Shown here: in pieces, positions 27,068 through 36,437 of the stretch | How positions within the stretch are numbered: position 1 is the stretch's first letter | Layout: every line of letters begins with the position of its first letter | Assembly (NCBI GenBank): GCA_036881865.1 | Contig: JBAJNM010000006.1 | Span: 1 to 64,000 of the forward strand | DNA length: 64,000 nt | Direction of reading: 5' to 3' | From: Parvularculales bacterium | Lineage (GTDB): Bacteria; Pseudomonadota; Alphaproteobacteria; JAPOUT01; JBAJNM01 | Made by a program: the position numbers and the translations under genes | Notes under the pieces: generated by a model | The model's input: only the letters and a program-made list of their open reading frames with translations | Databases searched by the model: none | What the model was told of the DNA's origin: nothing

Positions 27068-27844
27068 TTACTGTTTTAGAATATTCATCTGGATGGGGCC
27101 GTCGGAACGCCCATTAATAAACTGATCAACATAACCATTGCCGCTTTGATCAATGTCTTCAATCTTACCTGTCCAGATAATCTCACCTTTGTAAATCATA
27201 GCAACACGGTCGGCAATTTTACGGGCGCTGACCATATCGTGAGTGATTGAGACAGCTGTCACACCTAAATCTTTAACTGTTTCACGTATCAGGTTATTGA
27301 TGGTATCCGCCATTATAGGGTCAAGACCAGTGGTTGGTTCATCAAAGAAAATAATATCCGGGTCTAGAGCAATCGCGCGTGCTAATCCCACTCGTTTTTG
27401 CATACCGCCGGATAGTTCTGATGGGTTAAGGTCACCAATTTCCGGCCCTAACCCTACCTTGGCTAGTTTTTCTATGGCCATATCGTGAGCGTCAATGTGA
27501 TTCATCTGATTGCCTTGAATCTGGCCAAAGGCAACATTCTCCCACACCGTGAGGCTGTCAAATAAAGCGCCACCCTGAAACAACATTCCGAAATGGCGTA
27601 GCAATTTGTCTCTCTCCCGACCCCTGATATAGGTTGTCTCTTTTCCGTCAATATAGATGGCACCTCCACTGGGTCGTAGAAGGCCAAGGATGCACTTTAG
27701 CGTAACAGATTTGCCGCTTCCGGAGCCACCAATGATGACCATGGATTCGCCTGATGTCACAGATAGGTTGATGCCATTCAATATGCTTTTGTCGCCAAAG
27801 CGTTTTGTTAGGCCATTGAGTTTTATTAAGGGTGTGTCTGACAC
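27068..27844 (-). CDS. mlaF: ABC transporter ATP-binding protein MlaF
   Basis: MlaF is the ATPase of the Mla phospholipid trafficking system that keeps outer-membrane lipid asymmetry. The 258-residue protein has Walker A (GGSGSGKSVTLK), the signature LSGGMQKRVGLARAI and Walker B (IIFFDEPTTGLDP), plus the switch His (SITHDM). It follows mlaE after 9 bases. The periplasmic partner mlaD is encoded about 34 kb away at 62147, and no mlaB or mlaC gene is seen beside either locus. Confidence 0.93.
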   Translation of the reverse strand: MSDTPLIKLNGLTKRFGDKSILNGINLSVTSGESMVIIGGSGSGKSVTLKCILGLLRPSGGAIYIDGKETTYIRGRERDKLLRHFGMLFQGGALFDSLTVWENVAFGQIQGNQMNHIDAHDMAIEKLAKVGLGPEIGDLNPSELSGGMQKRVGLARAIALDPDIIFFDEPTTGLDPIMADTINNLIRETVKDLGVTAVSITHDMVSARKIADRVAMIYKGEIIWTGKIEDIDQSGNGYVDQFINGRSDGPIQMNILKQ

Positions 27845-27853
27845 GGGGTATCC

Positions 27854-28627
27854 TTACGAGGCAAAGAAAACAGATGTCATGGTGTAGTTGGCAGCTAAAA
27901 TAAGAATAGATGAACTTACGACAGCATTGGTAGCTGCTCGTCCAACACCTTGTGCGCCTCCGCTACTATGGAAGCCATGAAAGCAACCCATCATAGCGAT
28001 GATAAAGCCAAACACGGCTGATTTAACCAAACCAGAGGTTACGTCATCGGCTTTTAGAAAATCTATGGTGTTGGCGATATAAACTCCGCCATTAAAGCCT
28101 AAACTCTCAGTGCCTACTGCAAACCCGCCCAGAACACCGATAATATCGGCAATCAAAACTAACAAAGGCAGTGTTATAACTGAGGCTACCAGAGGAGGCG
28201 TACACAAATATTGATAAGGATTCACAGACAAAGTTTTTAGAGCATCAATTTGTTCTGTCACACGCATGGTGCCAATTTCAGCCGCTAGTGCAGCACTGAC
28301 CCGTCCCGCTACCATTAATCCAGCGAGCACCGGCCCTAGCTCACGGGTTATACCAAGAGCAACAATAGAGGCAATAATAGTCTCAGAATTAAATTGATTG
28401 CCCCCATAAAAAATTTGCAGAGCTAGAACAGCACCGGTAAAGAATGCTGTTAAGGCTACAACGGGGAGAGAATTATACCCGATTTTCATCATGTGATAGA
28501 AGACCAGTCCCACAAAATACGGCGGGCGTATGCTATAGCCGATGGAGTTTCCAATGAATATGGTTAAACGCCCAGCCTGTGCCAGAGTTCCTAAAACAAC
28601 ACGTCCAATAATAGCTAAGGATTCCAC
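27854..28627 (-). CDS. mlaE: ABC transporter permease MlaE
   Basis: MlaE is the integral membrane subunit of the Mla phospholipid transporter. The 257-residue sequence has about five to six hydrophobic segments. It also has the conserved family stretches LALQIFYGGNQFNSETI, ELGPVLAGLMVAGRVSAALAAEIGTM and ALKTLSVNPYQYLCTPP. It pairs with mlaF immediately downstream. In the cluster it follows alr with a 39-base gap. Confidence 0.93.
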   Translation of the reverse strand: MESLAIIGRVVLGTLAQAGRLTIFIGNSIGYSIRPPYFVGLVFYHMMKIGYNSLPVVALTAFFTGAVLALQIFYGGNQFNSETIIASIVALGITRELGPVLAGLMVAGRVSAALAAEIGTMRVTEQIDALKTLSVNPYQYLCTPPLVASVITLPLLVLIADIIGVLGGFAVGTESLGFNGGVYIANTIDFLKADDVTSGLVKSAVFGFIIAMMGCFHGFHSSGGAQGVGRAATNAVVSSSILILAANYTMTSVFFAS

Positions 28628-28666
28628 AATGTGTTTCTCTTTATCTTTGTTGGCTTATAGCAACAA

Positions 28667-29800
28667 CTAAATATAACAATGATCATAGCGTTTGCCTATA
28701 CGGGTCAAAATCTCATAAGACGTTGTTTTTGCCGCTGTTGCCAGACGCTCTAGGGATATCTGGTTGCCGAAAAGTTCCACACAATCGCCCCGTTTAAGGC
28801 TATCCGGAGGAGTGTCGGTGATGTCCAGTGCTAGCATATCCATCGAGATGCGCCCGATGATAGGCACATCTATGTCAGCTGCACGAGCGGTAGCCGGTGA
28901 ATGCCCCGCTCCAAGGGCATAAGGATAACCATCAGCATAGCCTGTCGAAATAATGGCAATGCGGCGGTCACTTTGAGCAGTGTAGTTTGCGTCATATCCA
29001 ACACTCTCACCGGCAGAGATGGTGCGGATTTTTATGATAGGTGCTTCAAGGGTTACCACTGTCTTGAAAGGAGAGGGGCGCTCAGGGTTGGGGTTACCTC
29101 CGTACAGACCTATACCCGGACGAATTACATCAAAGTGATAAGGTGGGCCTAGCCATATTCCGGCTGTATTAGCAAGGCTAGCAGGAGCTGTAGGCAATAG
29201 GGCGCGTAATTCATTAAAGCACCGGAGCTGTTTTTCATTCATGGGATGTGATGGCATGGAGGCGCACGCTAAATGACTCATAATGAGGGTAATGTTTAAA
29301 GCGTTGAGGAGGTCATGATCACCAGCTAGCGTTCGGACGTCGTAGCTGCTAAGCCCAAGGCGGTTCATACCGCTATCAATATGGAGAGCTACGGGGGGGC
29401 GTATATCCCGCATACGGCAGAAATTTACCCACTCGTGTATTTCTTCCAACGAGCCAAGGCACGGACGCAAATTGTAGTGTGTGAGAGTATCAGAAAGACC
29501 CGGAAACAAGCCATTCATCACATAAATAGCGCTATCGGGTGCTAGGTATCTTACCTGTTTACCTTCTTCTACAAGGGCTACAAAAAAACATTCACAGCCC
29601 ACCTTTACAAGGGATGGCGTTACTGAGGTTAGGCCCAGACCATAAGCGTCGGCTTTGATAACGGCGGCTGTTTGCACATTGGGGGCTTGGGCAGCGCAGA
29701 TTCTCCAATTATCAATAAGAGCGCTCAAATTGATGGTCAAGCATGCGTCATTGTAGGTCATTCTCGGCATAAGAGAGCATGATTGTTGTGGCCCGTTCAC
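28667..29800 (-). CDS. alr: Alanine racemase
   Basis: Alr interconverts L- and D-alanine with pyridoxal phosphate to supply peptidoglycan. The PLP lysine is K49 in AAVIKADAYGLG, and the catalytic Tyr is in ESVGYDANYTA. GRISMDMLALDIT is the C-terminal family motif. The frame as given starts with GTG at 29800, overlapping the dnaB stop by four bases (GTGA). ATGs at 29770 and 29761 are possible and fit the usual N-terminus better. Coupling to dnaB is typical of alphaproteobacteria. Confidence 0.93.
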   Translation of the reverse strand: MNGPQQSCSLMPRMTYNDACLTINLSALIDNWRICAAQAPNVQTAAVIKADAYGLGLTSVTPSLVKVGCECFFVALVEEGKQVRYLAPDSAIYVMNGLFPGLSDTLTHYNLRPCLGSLEEIHEWVNFCRMRDIRPPVALHIDSGMNRLGLSSYDVRTLAGDHDLLNALNITLIMSHLACASMPSHPMNEKQLRCFNELRALLPTAPASLANTAGIWLGPPYHFDVIRPGIGLYGGNPNPERPSPFKTVVTLEAPIIKIRTISAGESVGYDANYTAQSDRRIAIISTGYADGYPYALGAGHSPATARAADIDVPIIGRISMDMLALDITDTPPDSLKRGDCVELFGNQISLERLATAAKTTSYEILTRIGKRYDHCYI

Positions 29801-31311
29801 AACCTCTCTTCCGGTATGTGGTCGGATTGAGCTAAATCCGTAAAGCGCGTCAAGTTGGCTTGATAAGCAAGGCGGGTGACACCTGTAGGTCCATGACGCT
29901 GCTTACCGATAATCACCTCGGCTAGTCCATGCACTCTATCCATACGCATTCTCCATTTGTCGTGCTCTTCAGTGCCTTCAAGAGGTTCGGCGCGTTCAAG
30001 GTAATATTCCTCACGATAAACAAACAACACAACATCCGCGTCTTGCTCAATAGAGCCGGACTCGCGCAAATCAGCTAATTGGGGGCGTTTGTCATCGCGC
30101 TGCTCTACAGCACGAGAGAGTTGAGAAAGAGCCACGATGGGCACGCTGAGCTCTTTGGCCAAGGCTTTAAGGCCTTGGGTAACCTCACTGACTTCTTGTA
30201 CACGATTTTCATTGCGAAACCGTCCGTTGCCCGCCGCCAGTTGTAGATAATCCACAACGATTAAATCCAAGCCATGTTGCCGCTTAAGACGTCGGGCACG
30301 GGCCGCTAGGCGAGATATGTTCAAGGCACCAGTTGCATCAATAAACAAAGGTAGGGTGCCAAGGAATTCGCTCGCATCTCTGAGTTGATGAAACTCATCT
30401 GCTGTAATACGGCCTCGGCGAATACGCTCTGATGGTATTTCTGAGGTTTCTGAAATAATACGTGTTGCTAACTGCTCTGATGACATTTCAAGAGAAAAGA
30501 ATCCAACAACCCTATTATCATTTTTTTTATTCGGCTGCGTATCCTTATTAAGGAGTTTGGCAACATTACAGGCAATGTTGGTGGCCAGCGCTGTCTTTCC
30601 CATAGCAGGCCGTCCTGCTATAATGACAAGGTCAGAGGGTTGAAGCCCGCCCATCAAGTGGTCAAGGTCTGTTAATCCCGTGGGCAGTCCTGATAAATGC
30701 CCGTCGCGCTCGAACGCATTAGCAGCCATGTCCAAAGCGCTGGCAAGGGCACTATCAAAGGGCTGAAAGCCCCCTTCGTAGCGCTCTCTTTCAGCGACCG
30801 AATAAAGTATTTGCTCAGCATTCTCTAGTTGTTCCAGAGGCGATTGGCCTGGCTGGGTCGTATAAGCAGCGGATAGAATATCTTCAGCCGCCCGTATCAT
30901 CTCTCGGCGTAATGCCTCCTCGTAGACAAGGTGGCCATAGTGGCCAGCGTTCACCGTTGTGGTAGCATTAGATACCAATCGGCCCAGATAACTAACCCCA
31001 CCGACTTCCTTAAGAGCTTCGTCATCTTCAAAAAAACTCTTCAGTGTTTTTTCTGAGGCAAGGCGACCTGTGTTGACTAAGCGGGCGATAAAATCATAAA
31101 TGCGCCCATGGAGTGGCTCGTAAAAATGCTTGTCTTCCAGAAAATCAGATACTTGGTCTAGGGCATCGTTGTTAATTAAGATGGCTCCGAGAAGAGATTC
31201 TTCGGCCTCTAGGTTGCTGGGCTGTTGGTGGGGGATGGTGGTTCCATCATCTGGTGCGCCGGAGGGCAGTTGCCTGAAGTTATGGGCGTGTACCGAATTG
31301 TCCATCATCAA
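29797..31311 (-). CDS. dnaB: Replicative DNA helicase DnaB
   Basis: DnaB is the hexameric 5'-3' helicase at the replication fork. The 504-residue protein has the N-terminal helical domain (QPSNLEAEESLLGAILIN), a linker, and the RecA-like domain with Walker A (GRPAMGKTALATNIA), Walker B (LIVVDYLQL) and the arginine-finger region (LSQLSRAVEQRDDKRPQLADLRESG). There is no sign of an intein. It lies downstream of rplI and upstream of alr. Confidence 0.96.
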   Translation of the reverse strand: MMMDNSVHAHNFRQLPSGAPDDGTTIPHQQPSNLEAEESLLGAILINNDALDQVSDFLEDKHFYEPLHGRIYDFIARLVNTGRLASEKTLKSFFEDDEALKEVGGVSYLGRLVSNATTTVNAGHYGHLVYEEALRREMIRAAEDILSAAYTTQPGQSPLEQLENAEQILYSVAERERYEGGFQPFDSALASALDMAANAFERDGHLSGLPTGLTDLDHLMGGLQPSDLVIIAGRPAMGKTALATNIACNVAKLLNKDTQPNKKNDNRVVGFFSLEMSSEQLATRIISETSEIPSERIRRGRITADEFHQLRDASEFLGTLPLFIDATGALNISRLAARARRLKRQHGLDLIVVDYLQLAAGNGRFRNENRVQEVSEVTQGLKALAKELSVPIVALSQLSRAVEQRDDKRPQLADLRESGSIEQDADVVLFVYREEYYLERAEPLEGTEEHDKWRMRMDRVHGLAEVIIGKQRHGPTGVTRLAYQANLTRFTDLAQSDHIPEERL

Positions 31312-31393
31312 CCTCTCTTAGAGAGAGTAAGTCTAGCACAAGTGGTGCAACAAGTCAGAAATTATATGGGATGATTTTCAGGGGTTAAAAATT

Positions 31394-32062
31394 CTATGGC
31401 TCGTCAGAGTCATCGTTGCCCTCTGGGGTATTGTGAGTTGAGAGCATATCGGTTTCTGTGTCACTATCTATACCCTCTTGAGCGTCTTCCTCAGCAAGAC
31501 GTGCCTGTACTTCGTCCTCAAAGACATCCGTCGGACTGATGCTCTCCTCGTTTGTGGCAGCTTTGTTTTCATCATCGGGGGTGATGGAGAGGCCACGGGC
31601 CTGGCGTTCTGCCTCTTCCTCGTTGCGGGCTACATTAATTCTAATTCTAATGCGCACCTCTGGATGAAGTCGCACGAGAACCTCATGTAACCCAAGGGAT
31701 TTAATGGGTTGGATGAGGTTAACTTGATCACGTATCACAGTGAAGCCGTTTTGTGTGAGAGTTTCAACTAAGTCGCGGGTTGTGACTGAACCATAGAGTT
31801 GGCCTGTTTCGCCTGCTTGACGCATAACGATAAATTGTTGGCCTTCGAGTTTTTGGGCAATGGATTCTGCCTCTGTTCGGCGTTCTAGGTTCTGAGCCTC
31901 CATCTGTATGCGCTCTTGCTCAAAGCGGGTTAGGTTTTCCTTTGTCGCACGGAGGGCTTTGCCACGGGGCAATAAGAAGTTACGAGCATAGCCATTCTTG
32001 ACGGTTACCATATTCCCCATTTGGCCGAGTTTTTCTATTCTCTCCAAAAGTATGATCTGCAT
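31394..32062 (-). CDS. rplI: 50S ribosomal protein bL9 with acidic C-terminal extension
   Basis: bL9 binds 23S rRNA domain V near the L1 stalk. The N-terminal domain ([36 protein letters not shown]) and the long helix with [21 protein letters not shown] are standard. After about residue 150 a tail of roughly 70 residues follows, rich in Glu, Asp, Ser and Thr, that makes the protein 222 residues, longer than the usual 148-190. The tail looks disordered. It is the third gene of the rpsF-rpsR-rplI operon. Confidence 0.95.
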   Translation of the reverse strand: MQIILLERIEKLGQMGNMVTVKNGYARNFLLPRGKALRATKENLTRFEQERIQMEAQNLERRTEAESIAQKLEGQQFIVMRQAGETGQLYGSVTTRDLVETLTQNGFTVIRDQVNLIQPIKSLGLHEVLVRLHPEVRIRIRINVARNEEEAERQARGLSITPDDENKAATNEESISPTDVFEDEVQARLAEEDAQEGIDSDTETDMLSTHNTPEGNDDSDEP

Positions 32063-32089
32063 CTTGATATTCCTGTAACCCCCGTTTTA

Positions 32090-32362
32090 TTATTTAACGA
32101 CGTAAGGGATGAGACTCAAAAATCGTGCCCGTTTAATGGCACGCGCTAATTCGCGTTGTTTTTTTGCTGACACTGAGGTCAGTCGGCTTGGAACGATTTT
32201 GCCACGCTCTGATAGATAGCGTTGCAAGAGACGTATGTCTTTATAGTCAATGATCGGAGCACTTGGGCCGGATAAAGGGCAATTTTTGCGCCGCCGAAAG
32301 AAAGGTCGTCGCGCTACAGGTGCAGAGTTGGAAGAAGATTCAGAAGAAGAGGAAATGGACAT
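32090..32362 (-). CDS. rpsR: 30S ribosomal protein bS18
   Basis: bS18 binds the 16S rRNA platform as a partner of bS6. The 90-residue protein has the usual core [29 protein letters not shown], split here into a Ser-rich N-terminal extension and a basic C-terminal RNA-binding segment ([17 protein letters not shown]). It lies 26 bases after rpsF and 27 bases before rplI. Confidence 0.95.
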   Translation of the reverse strand: MSISSSSESSSNSAPVARRPFFRRRKNCPLSGPSAPIIDYKDIRLLQRYLSERGKIVPSRLTSVSAKKQRELARAIKRARFLSLIPYVVK

Positions 32363-32388
32363 TATTCTGTATTTTGTGTTTCGTTGTG

Positions 32389-32823
32389 TTATTGGCCAGG
32401 CTCAAGAGCGGGGTTTGCATCGGCGCTGACAGTTTCACCATTATTGTCGTTGCCATTACTGTCATCGCTAAAGCTCTCCCGGTGTGGACTGCGACGTTCT
32501 TCCCGCCGCGTCATCTGTACCGATGGCTTGCCCTCATGCTCTTGAACCCGAACGGTCAAAAACCGGATGACGTCGTCATTGAACCGCATCTGCCGTTCCA
32601 TCTCGGCGACAGCATCGTGGGAACTATCAATATCCATAAGGATATAATGACCCTTGCGGTTCTTTTTAATTCTGTACGCTAGAGGGCGTAACCCCCAATA
32701 CTCAGTACGACCAATAATACCGCCATGCTCGCGTATAAGCGCAGCATAGTCATCCATCAAGGTTTCGGCTTGCTGTGCCGATATATCCTGTCGCGCAATG
32801 AATATATGCTCGTAGAGCGCCAT
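32389..32823 (-). CDS. rpsF: 30S ribosomal protein bS6
   Basis: bS6 forms a heterodimer with bS18 on the 30S platform. The 144-residue protein opens [18 protein letters not shown] and includes the conserved [20 protein letters not shown]. The C-terminal extension of about 40 residues is acidic and Asn-rich. It is the first gene of the operon, with a good promoter and a stem-loop in its short leader, a common site for autoregulation by S6-S18. Confidence 0.95.
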   Translation of the reverse strand: MALYEHIFIARQDISAQQAETLMDDYAALIREHGGIIGRTEYWGLRPLAYRIKKNRKGHYILMDIDSSHDAVAEMERQMRFNDDVIRFLTVRVQEHEGKPSVQMTRREERRSPHRESFSDDSNGNDNNGETVSADANPALEPGQ

Positions 32824-32832
32824 AGAATATTG

Positions 32833-32863
32833 TCCTCGTTCTTAAAAGTTAAGGAAACGAGGA
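32833..32863 (-). promoter_or_regulatory. Stem-loop in the rpsF leader
   Basis: On the transcript strand TCCTCGTT, CC, TTAA pairs with TTAAG, AACGAGGA around a short loop, 10 bases before the rpsF ATG. The arms are 13 bases with a two-base bulge. bS6-bS18 repress their own operon through a leader structure in many bacteria; this stem is a candidate but lacks the CCG bulge of the described motif. Confidence 0.45.
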
Positions 32864-32890
32864 CTATAATTAAAATACAGGTTTATGCAA
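32863..32890 (-). promoter_or_regulatory. Sigma-70-type promoter of the rpsF operon
   Basis: Minus strand: TTGCAT (32890-32885), a 16-base spacer and TATAGT (32868-32863). Transcription would start a few bases later, at the base of the rpsF leader stem-loop. It is one of the best promoter matches I see in this window. Confidence 0.6.
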
Positions 32891-33012
32891 CCATTATTAC
32901 CCTGTTTTCTCCCTCTCTTTTACTATGCCAGATGGGGCTTGAGCTTTGACCGTGTGGGGAGTAGGAAAGGAGGATAATTCAGAGGATGATATAGCGGGGA
33001 TTAGGGGATTAT

Positions 33013-33954
33013 ATGAAAAAACGTGCATTTGTTTTTCCGGGGCAGGGTAGTCAGGCAGTTGGGATGGGGCGTGATATTGCCGAGGCTTTTGTAGTGGCTC
33101 GTGAGGTTTTTGAGGAGGTAGATGACGCTCTGGGGCATCATTTATCGCGGATTATTTGGGAGGGGCCAGAAGATACCTTAACTCTTACGGAAAATGCGCA
33201 ACCCGCCCTGATGACTGTTAGCATGGCTGTTATGCGTGTGCTAGAGGTAGAAGGGGGTTTGGATTTGAGTCAAGCAGCAGTTTTTGTAGCGGGGCATTCT
33301 CTGGGAGAATATAGCGCCCTTGCGGCGGCTGGAAGTTTCAACCTTGCAGATACCGCGAGGCTGTTAAGGACACGAGGTCGATCTATGCAACAGGCCGTGC
33401 CGGTGGGGGCGGGTTTAATGGCGGCTCTTTTGGGGTCTGATTTTGAAGAGGTAGCAGATATAGCTTCTAAGGCTGCACAGGGTGAGGTCTGCACGCCAGC
33501 CAACGACAATGCCCCTGGTCAGGTGGTGATTAGTGGTGATAAGGCTGCCGTAGAGCGGGCTGTAGAATTAGCCAAAGAGCGCGGTGTTCGGCGGGCGGTT
33601 TTATTGCCTGTGAGCGCCCCGTTTCACTGCTCCTTGATGGCCTCGGCGGCGACAGTAATGAAAGAAGCACTAGGGGGGGTGACGATGCAAGCACCAGTAG
33701 TACCGTTGGTGGCTAATGTGAGTGCTGTAGCCGAGGGTAATATTGATATGATTAAGGAGATGCTTGTAGAGCAAGTAACAGGTATGGTGCGGTGGCGGGA
33801 GAGTATCGAGTATATGGTAGACCAAGAGATCGAGGAAATGGTTGAGATTGGCATAGGTAAGGTGTTAAGCGGTTTGGGGAAGCGGATTGCACGGGACCTT
33901 GCAGCACAGTCTATTGAAACGTCGCAGGATATTGAAGAATTTTTGGACGGATAA
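33013..33954 (+). CDS. fabD: Malonyl-CoA:ACP transacylase
   Basis: FabD loads malonate onto acyl carrier protein for fatty acid synthesis. The 313-residue protein begins with FVFPGQGSQAVGMG and has the nucleophile Ser in VAGHSLGEYSALAAAG. The catalytic His lies in SAPFHCSLM. It is the first gene of the fab cluster and is divergent from rpsF; the 189-base region between them holds the start signals of both. Confidence 0.95.
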   Translation: MKKRAFVFPGQGSQAVGMGRDIAEAFVVAREVFEEVDDALGHHLSRIIWEGPEDTLTLTENAQPALMTVSMAVMRVLEVEGGLDLSQAAVFVAGHSLGEYSALAAAGSFNLADTARLLRTRGRSMQQAVPVGAGLMAALLGSDFEEVADIASKAAQGEVCTPANDNAPGQVVISGDKAAVERAVELAKERGVRRAVLLPVSAPFHCSLMASAATVMKEALGGVTMQAPVVPLVANVSAVAEGNIDMIKEMLVEQVTGMVRWRESIEYMVDQEIEEMVEIGIGKVLSGLGKRIARDLAAQSIETSQDIEEFLDG

Positions 33955-34005
33955 TGAGCGAAAGTAAATGAGGCCAAAAAATAAGAAAGGGGATAAGGAG
34001 GGTAC

Positions 34006-34746
34006 GTGTTTAATCTGGAGAATAAAAAGGCATTTGTGACGGGGGCTTCAGGAGGCATTGGGCGGGCGATTGCTCGCCGATTGCACGCCCAAGGTGCTGA
34101 GGTAGCTCTTTCTGGAACCCGTCAAGAGGTTCTGGAAGAAGTGGCCCACGACCTTGGCTCGCGCGCCCATGTTGTCCCGTGCAATCTATCTGATGAAGCT
34201 GCCGTTGCAACCCTACCAGCAAAAGCTGAAGAAGTCATGGGGCCAGTGGATATTTTGGTCAATAATGCAGGCATGACGCGAGATAATCTTTTTTTGCGCC
34301 TAAAGGATGAGGATTGGCACCAAGTGATGAGTGTCAATCTAACTGCGACTTTTTTGTTATCCCGTGGTTTTGTGCGAGGTATGATGAAGCGGCGATGGGG
34401 GCGCATTGTTGGTATCACCTCGGTGGTGGGTGTGGTGGGAAATCGGGGTCAAGGCAATTATGCAGCCTCTAAGGCGGGTATGGTCGGTATGTCAAAGGCT
34501 TTGGCGCAGGAGGTGGCTAGTCGTGGCATAACGGTGAATTGCGTAGCCCCAGGCTTTATTGGAACCGATATGACTGATGATGCAGGGGATGGTAGTTGGC
34601 GGGAGCGGATTTTAACCCAGATACCTGTGGGTTCTATAGGTCAGCCGGATGATGTGTCGGCGGCCGTGTTGTATTTGGCCTCCGAGGAGGCAGCTTACGT
34701 CACCGGTCAGACACTCCATGTGAATGGTGGTATGGCTATGGTATGA
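34006..34746 (+). CDS. fabG: 3-oxoacyl-ACP reductase
   Basis: FabG reduces beta-ketoacyl-ACP with NADPH in chain elongation. The 246-residue SDR protein has the Rossmann motif TGASGGIGRAI, NNAGMTRDNL, the catalytic Ser (ITSVVGVVGN) and YAASKAGM with Tyr and Lys. The C-terminus (GQTLHVNGGMAMV) is typical. Translation starts at GTG 34006, preceded by AAGGAGGG with good spacing. It follows fabD by 51 bases. Confidence 0.95.
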   Translation: MFNLENKKAFVTGASGGIGRAIARRLHAQGAEVALSGTRQEVLEEVAHDLGSRAHVVPCNLSDEAAVATLPAKAEEVMGPVDILVNNAGMTRDNLFLRLKDEDWHQVMSVNLTATFLLSRGFVRGMMKRRWGRIVGITSVVGVVGNRGQGNYAASKAGMVGMSKALAQEVASRGITVNCVAPGFIGTDMTDDAGDGSWRERILTQIPVGSIGQPDDVSAAVLYLASEEAAYVTGQTLHVNGGMAMV

Positions 34747-34840
34747 TAAGGCAACTGGGGTTCTCTCTGGTCATGTTTGAAAAAGTGTGATAGTAACCCG
34801 CAATCTGCTGAATATCATTGAAGGATGAAGGGATAAAGTA

Positions 34841-35077
34841 ATGAGTGATACCGTTGAACGTATTAAAAAAATTGTAGTAGAGCATCTCGGTGTTGATGAG
34901 AGCAAAGTTGTAGAAAGCGCTAGTTTCATTGACGATTTGGGCGCTGACAGTCTGGATACTGTTGAACTTGTCATGGCTTTTGAAGAAGAGTTTAGCGTTG
35001 AGATTCCCGATGATGCGGCTGAAACGATTCTTACCATTGGGGATGCAGTTAAGTACGTCGACAGCAAGGCCTCTTAA
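34841..35077 (+). CDS. acpP: Acyl carrier protein
   Basis: This 78-residue acidic protein carries the growing fatty acid on a phosphopantetheine arm attached to Ser in [20 protein letters not shown]. The sequence is close to the family consensus throughout, ending [11 protein letters not shown]. It lies between fabG and fabF, as in most proteobacteria. AAGGATGAAGGGATAAAG stands before the ATG. Confidence 0.97.
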   Translation: MSDTVERIKKIVVEHLGVDESKVVESASFIDDLGADSLDTVELVMAFEEEFSVEIPDDAAETILTIGDAVKYVDSKAS

Positions 35078-35159
35078 AACGCAACCTAAAGCGACCTGTC
35101 CGGTATTGTGCCTGATTCAGCATTGTGATTATGCAACACGGGGTGGCGTGGAGTAAAAC

Positions 35160-36437
35160 ATGAGCCGACGTGTTGTTATTACAGGAATGGGTGCTGTTAC
35201 CCCGTTGGGCGGGGCTCTGGAGCCTGCGTGGCGATCCTTGTTAGCGGGTCGGTCGGGGGCCAGCCTCATGTCCAGCGAGCGGGAAGGGTTTGAGGTTGCT
35301 GACCTTGTCAGCAGGGTTGCGTGTCGTGTTCCTCAAGGCAATGAAGAAAATGCCCTCAACCTTGACGACTGGCTAGATACCAAAGAGCAAAGACGCATCG
35401 GCTTATTTGTTGCCTATGCTGCTGTTGCAGCGTCCCAAGCCATAGCGGACGCAGGACTGTCACTCTCCTCAACCGAAGAGCAAGAACGTGCTGGCGTTAT
35501 TATAGGCTCTGGCGTTGGCGGCCTTGTAGAAATTGAACGCTCTTCTATTTTACTTCATGAAAAAGGCCCTCGGCGGGTTAGCCCATTTTTTGTGCCTGGT
35601 AACATTGCCAATATGGCATCGGGGTTTGTCTCTATACGCCATGGTTTGAAAGGACCAAATAATTGTCCTGTAACAGCATGTGCCACTGGAGCGCATGCCA
35701 TTGGAGATGCTGCACGGCTTATCTCTACTGGCGAGGCTGATGTTATGCTGGCCGGAGGTGCAGAAGCGCCCATGTGTAGGCTGACTATGGGTGGATTTGC
35801 CGCCTGTCGAGCCTTATCCACTGGTTATAATGACGAACCAGAACACGCCTCACGACCCTACGATAGAGACAGAGATGGGTTTGTTATGGGAGAAGGGTCA
35901 GGCGTTGTGGTCCTAGAGTCTCTGGATCAAGCGCAGGCCCGTGGAAGCACTATATATGCTGAGGTTTTAGGCTATGGCATGTCCGGTGACGCATTCCATA
36001 TGACGGCCCCTGAAGATAATGGAGATGGGGCGTATCGGGCTATGCAAATGGCTCTGATAAGTGCCAAACTTACTCCCTCCGATGTTGACTATGTCAATGC
36101 TCATGCTACCTCTACACCCCTTGGTGATGAAATTGAACTTAAAGCCGTTGAGCGTTTGTGGGGGGAGGAAGCTTCTAATCAGTTGTTGATGTCATCCACA
36201 AAATCATCCATTGGACATCTTCTGGGTGCGGCAGGGGCTGTAGAATCTATATTTGCAATTCTGGCTATGCGTGACAATATAGCTCCCCCAACTCTTAACC
36301 TTGATAACCTATCAATTGATACAGCTATTAACCTAGCACCACATAGATCTGTGCCTCGCGATATCTCTATCGTCATGAACAATTCATTTGGTTTTGGCGG
36401 TACCAATGCGTCACTGGTATTTGGGGCGGTAGCGTGA
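35160..36437 (+). CDS. fabF: 3-oxoacyl-ACP synthase II
   Basis: FabF condenses malonyl-ACP with acyl-ACP. The 425-residue thiolase-fold protein shows the catalytic Cys in VTACATGAHAIG, the two His in NAHATSTPLGD and SSTKSSIGHLLGAAGA, and the family end NNSFGFGGTNASLVF. FabF is also the temperature-sensitive elongation enzyme in other bacteria. Its stop overlaps the mltG start by four bases (GTGA), implying coupled translation. Confidence 0.95.
   Translation: MSRRVVITGMGAVTPLGGALEPAWRSLLAGRSGASLMSSEREGFEVADLVSRVACRVPQGNEENALNLDDWLDTKEQRRIGLFVAYAAVAASQAIADAGLSLSSTEEQERAGVIIGSGVGGLVEIERSSILLHEKGPRRVSPFFVPGNIANMASGFVSIRHGLKGPNNCPVTACATGAHAIGDAARLISTGEADVMLAGGAEAPMCRLTMGGFAACRALSTGYNDEPEHASRPYDRDRDGFVMGEGSGVVVLESLDQAQARGSTIYAEVLGYGMSGDAFHMTAPEDNGDGAYRAMQMALISAKLTPSDVDYVNAHATSTPLGDEIELKAVERLWGEEASNQLLMSSTKSSIGHLLGAAGAVESIFAILAMRDNIAPPTLNLDNLSIDTAINLAPHRSVPRDISIVMNNSFGFGGTNASLVFGAVA

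Noticed and set aside
29797-31311. Intein in DnaB
   Set aside because: DnaB is of normal length and motifs are continuous.
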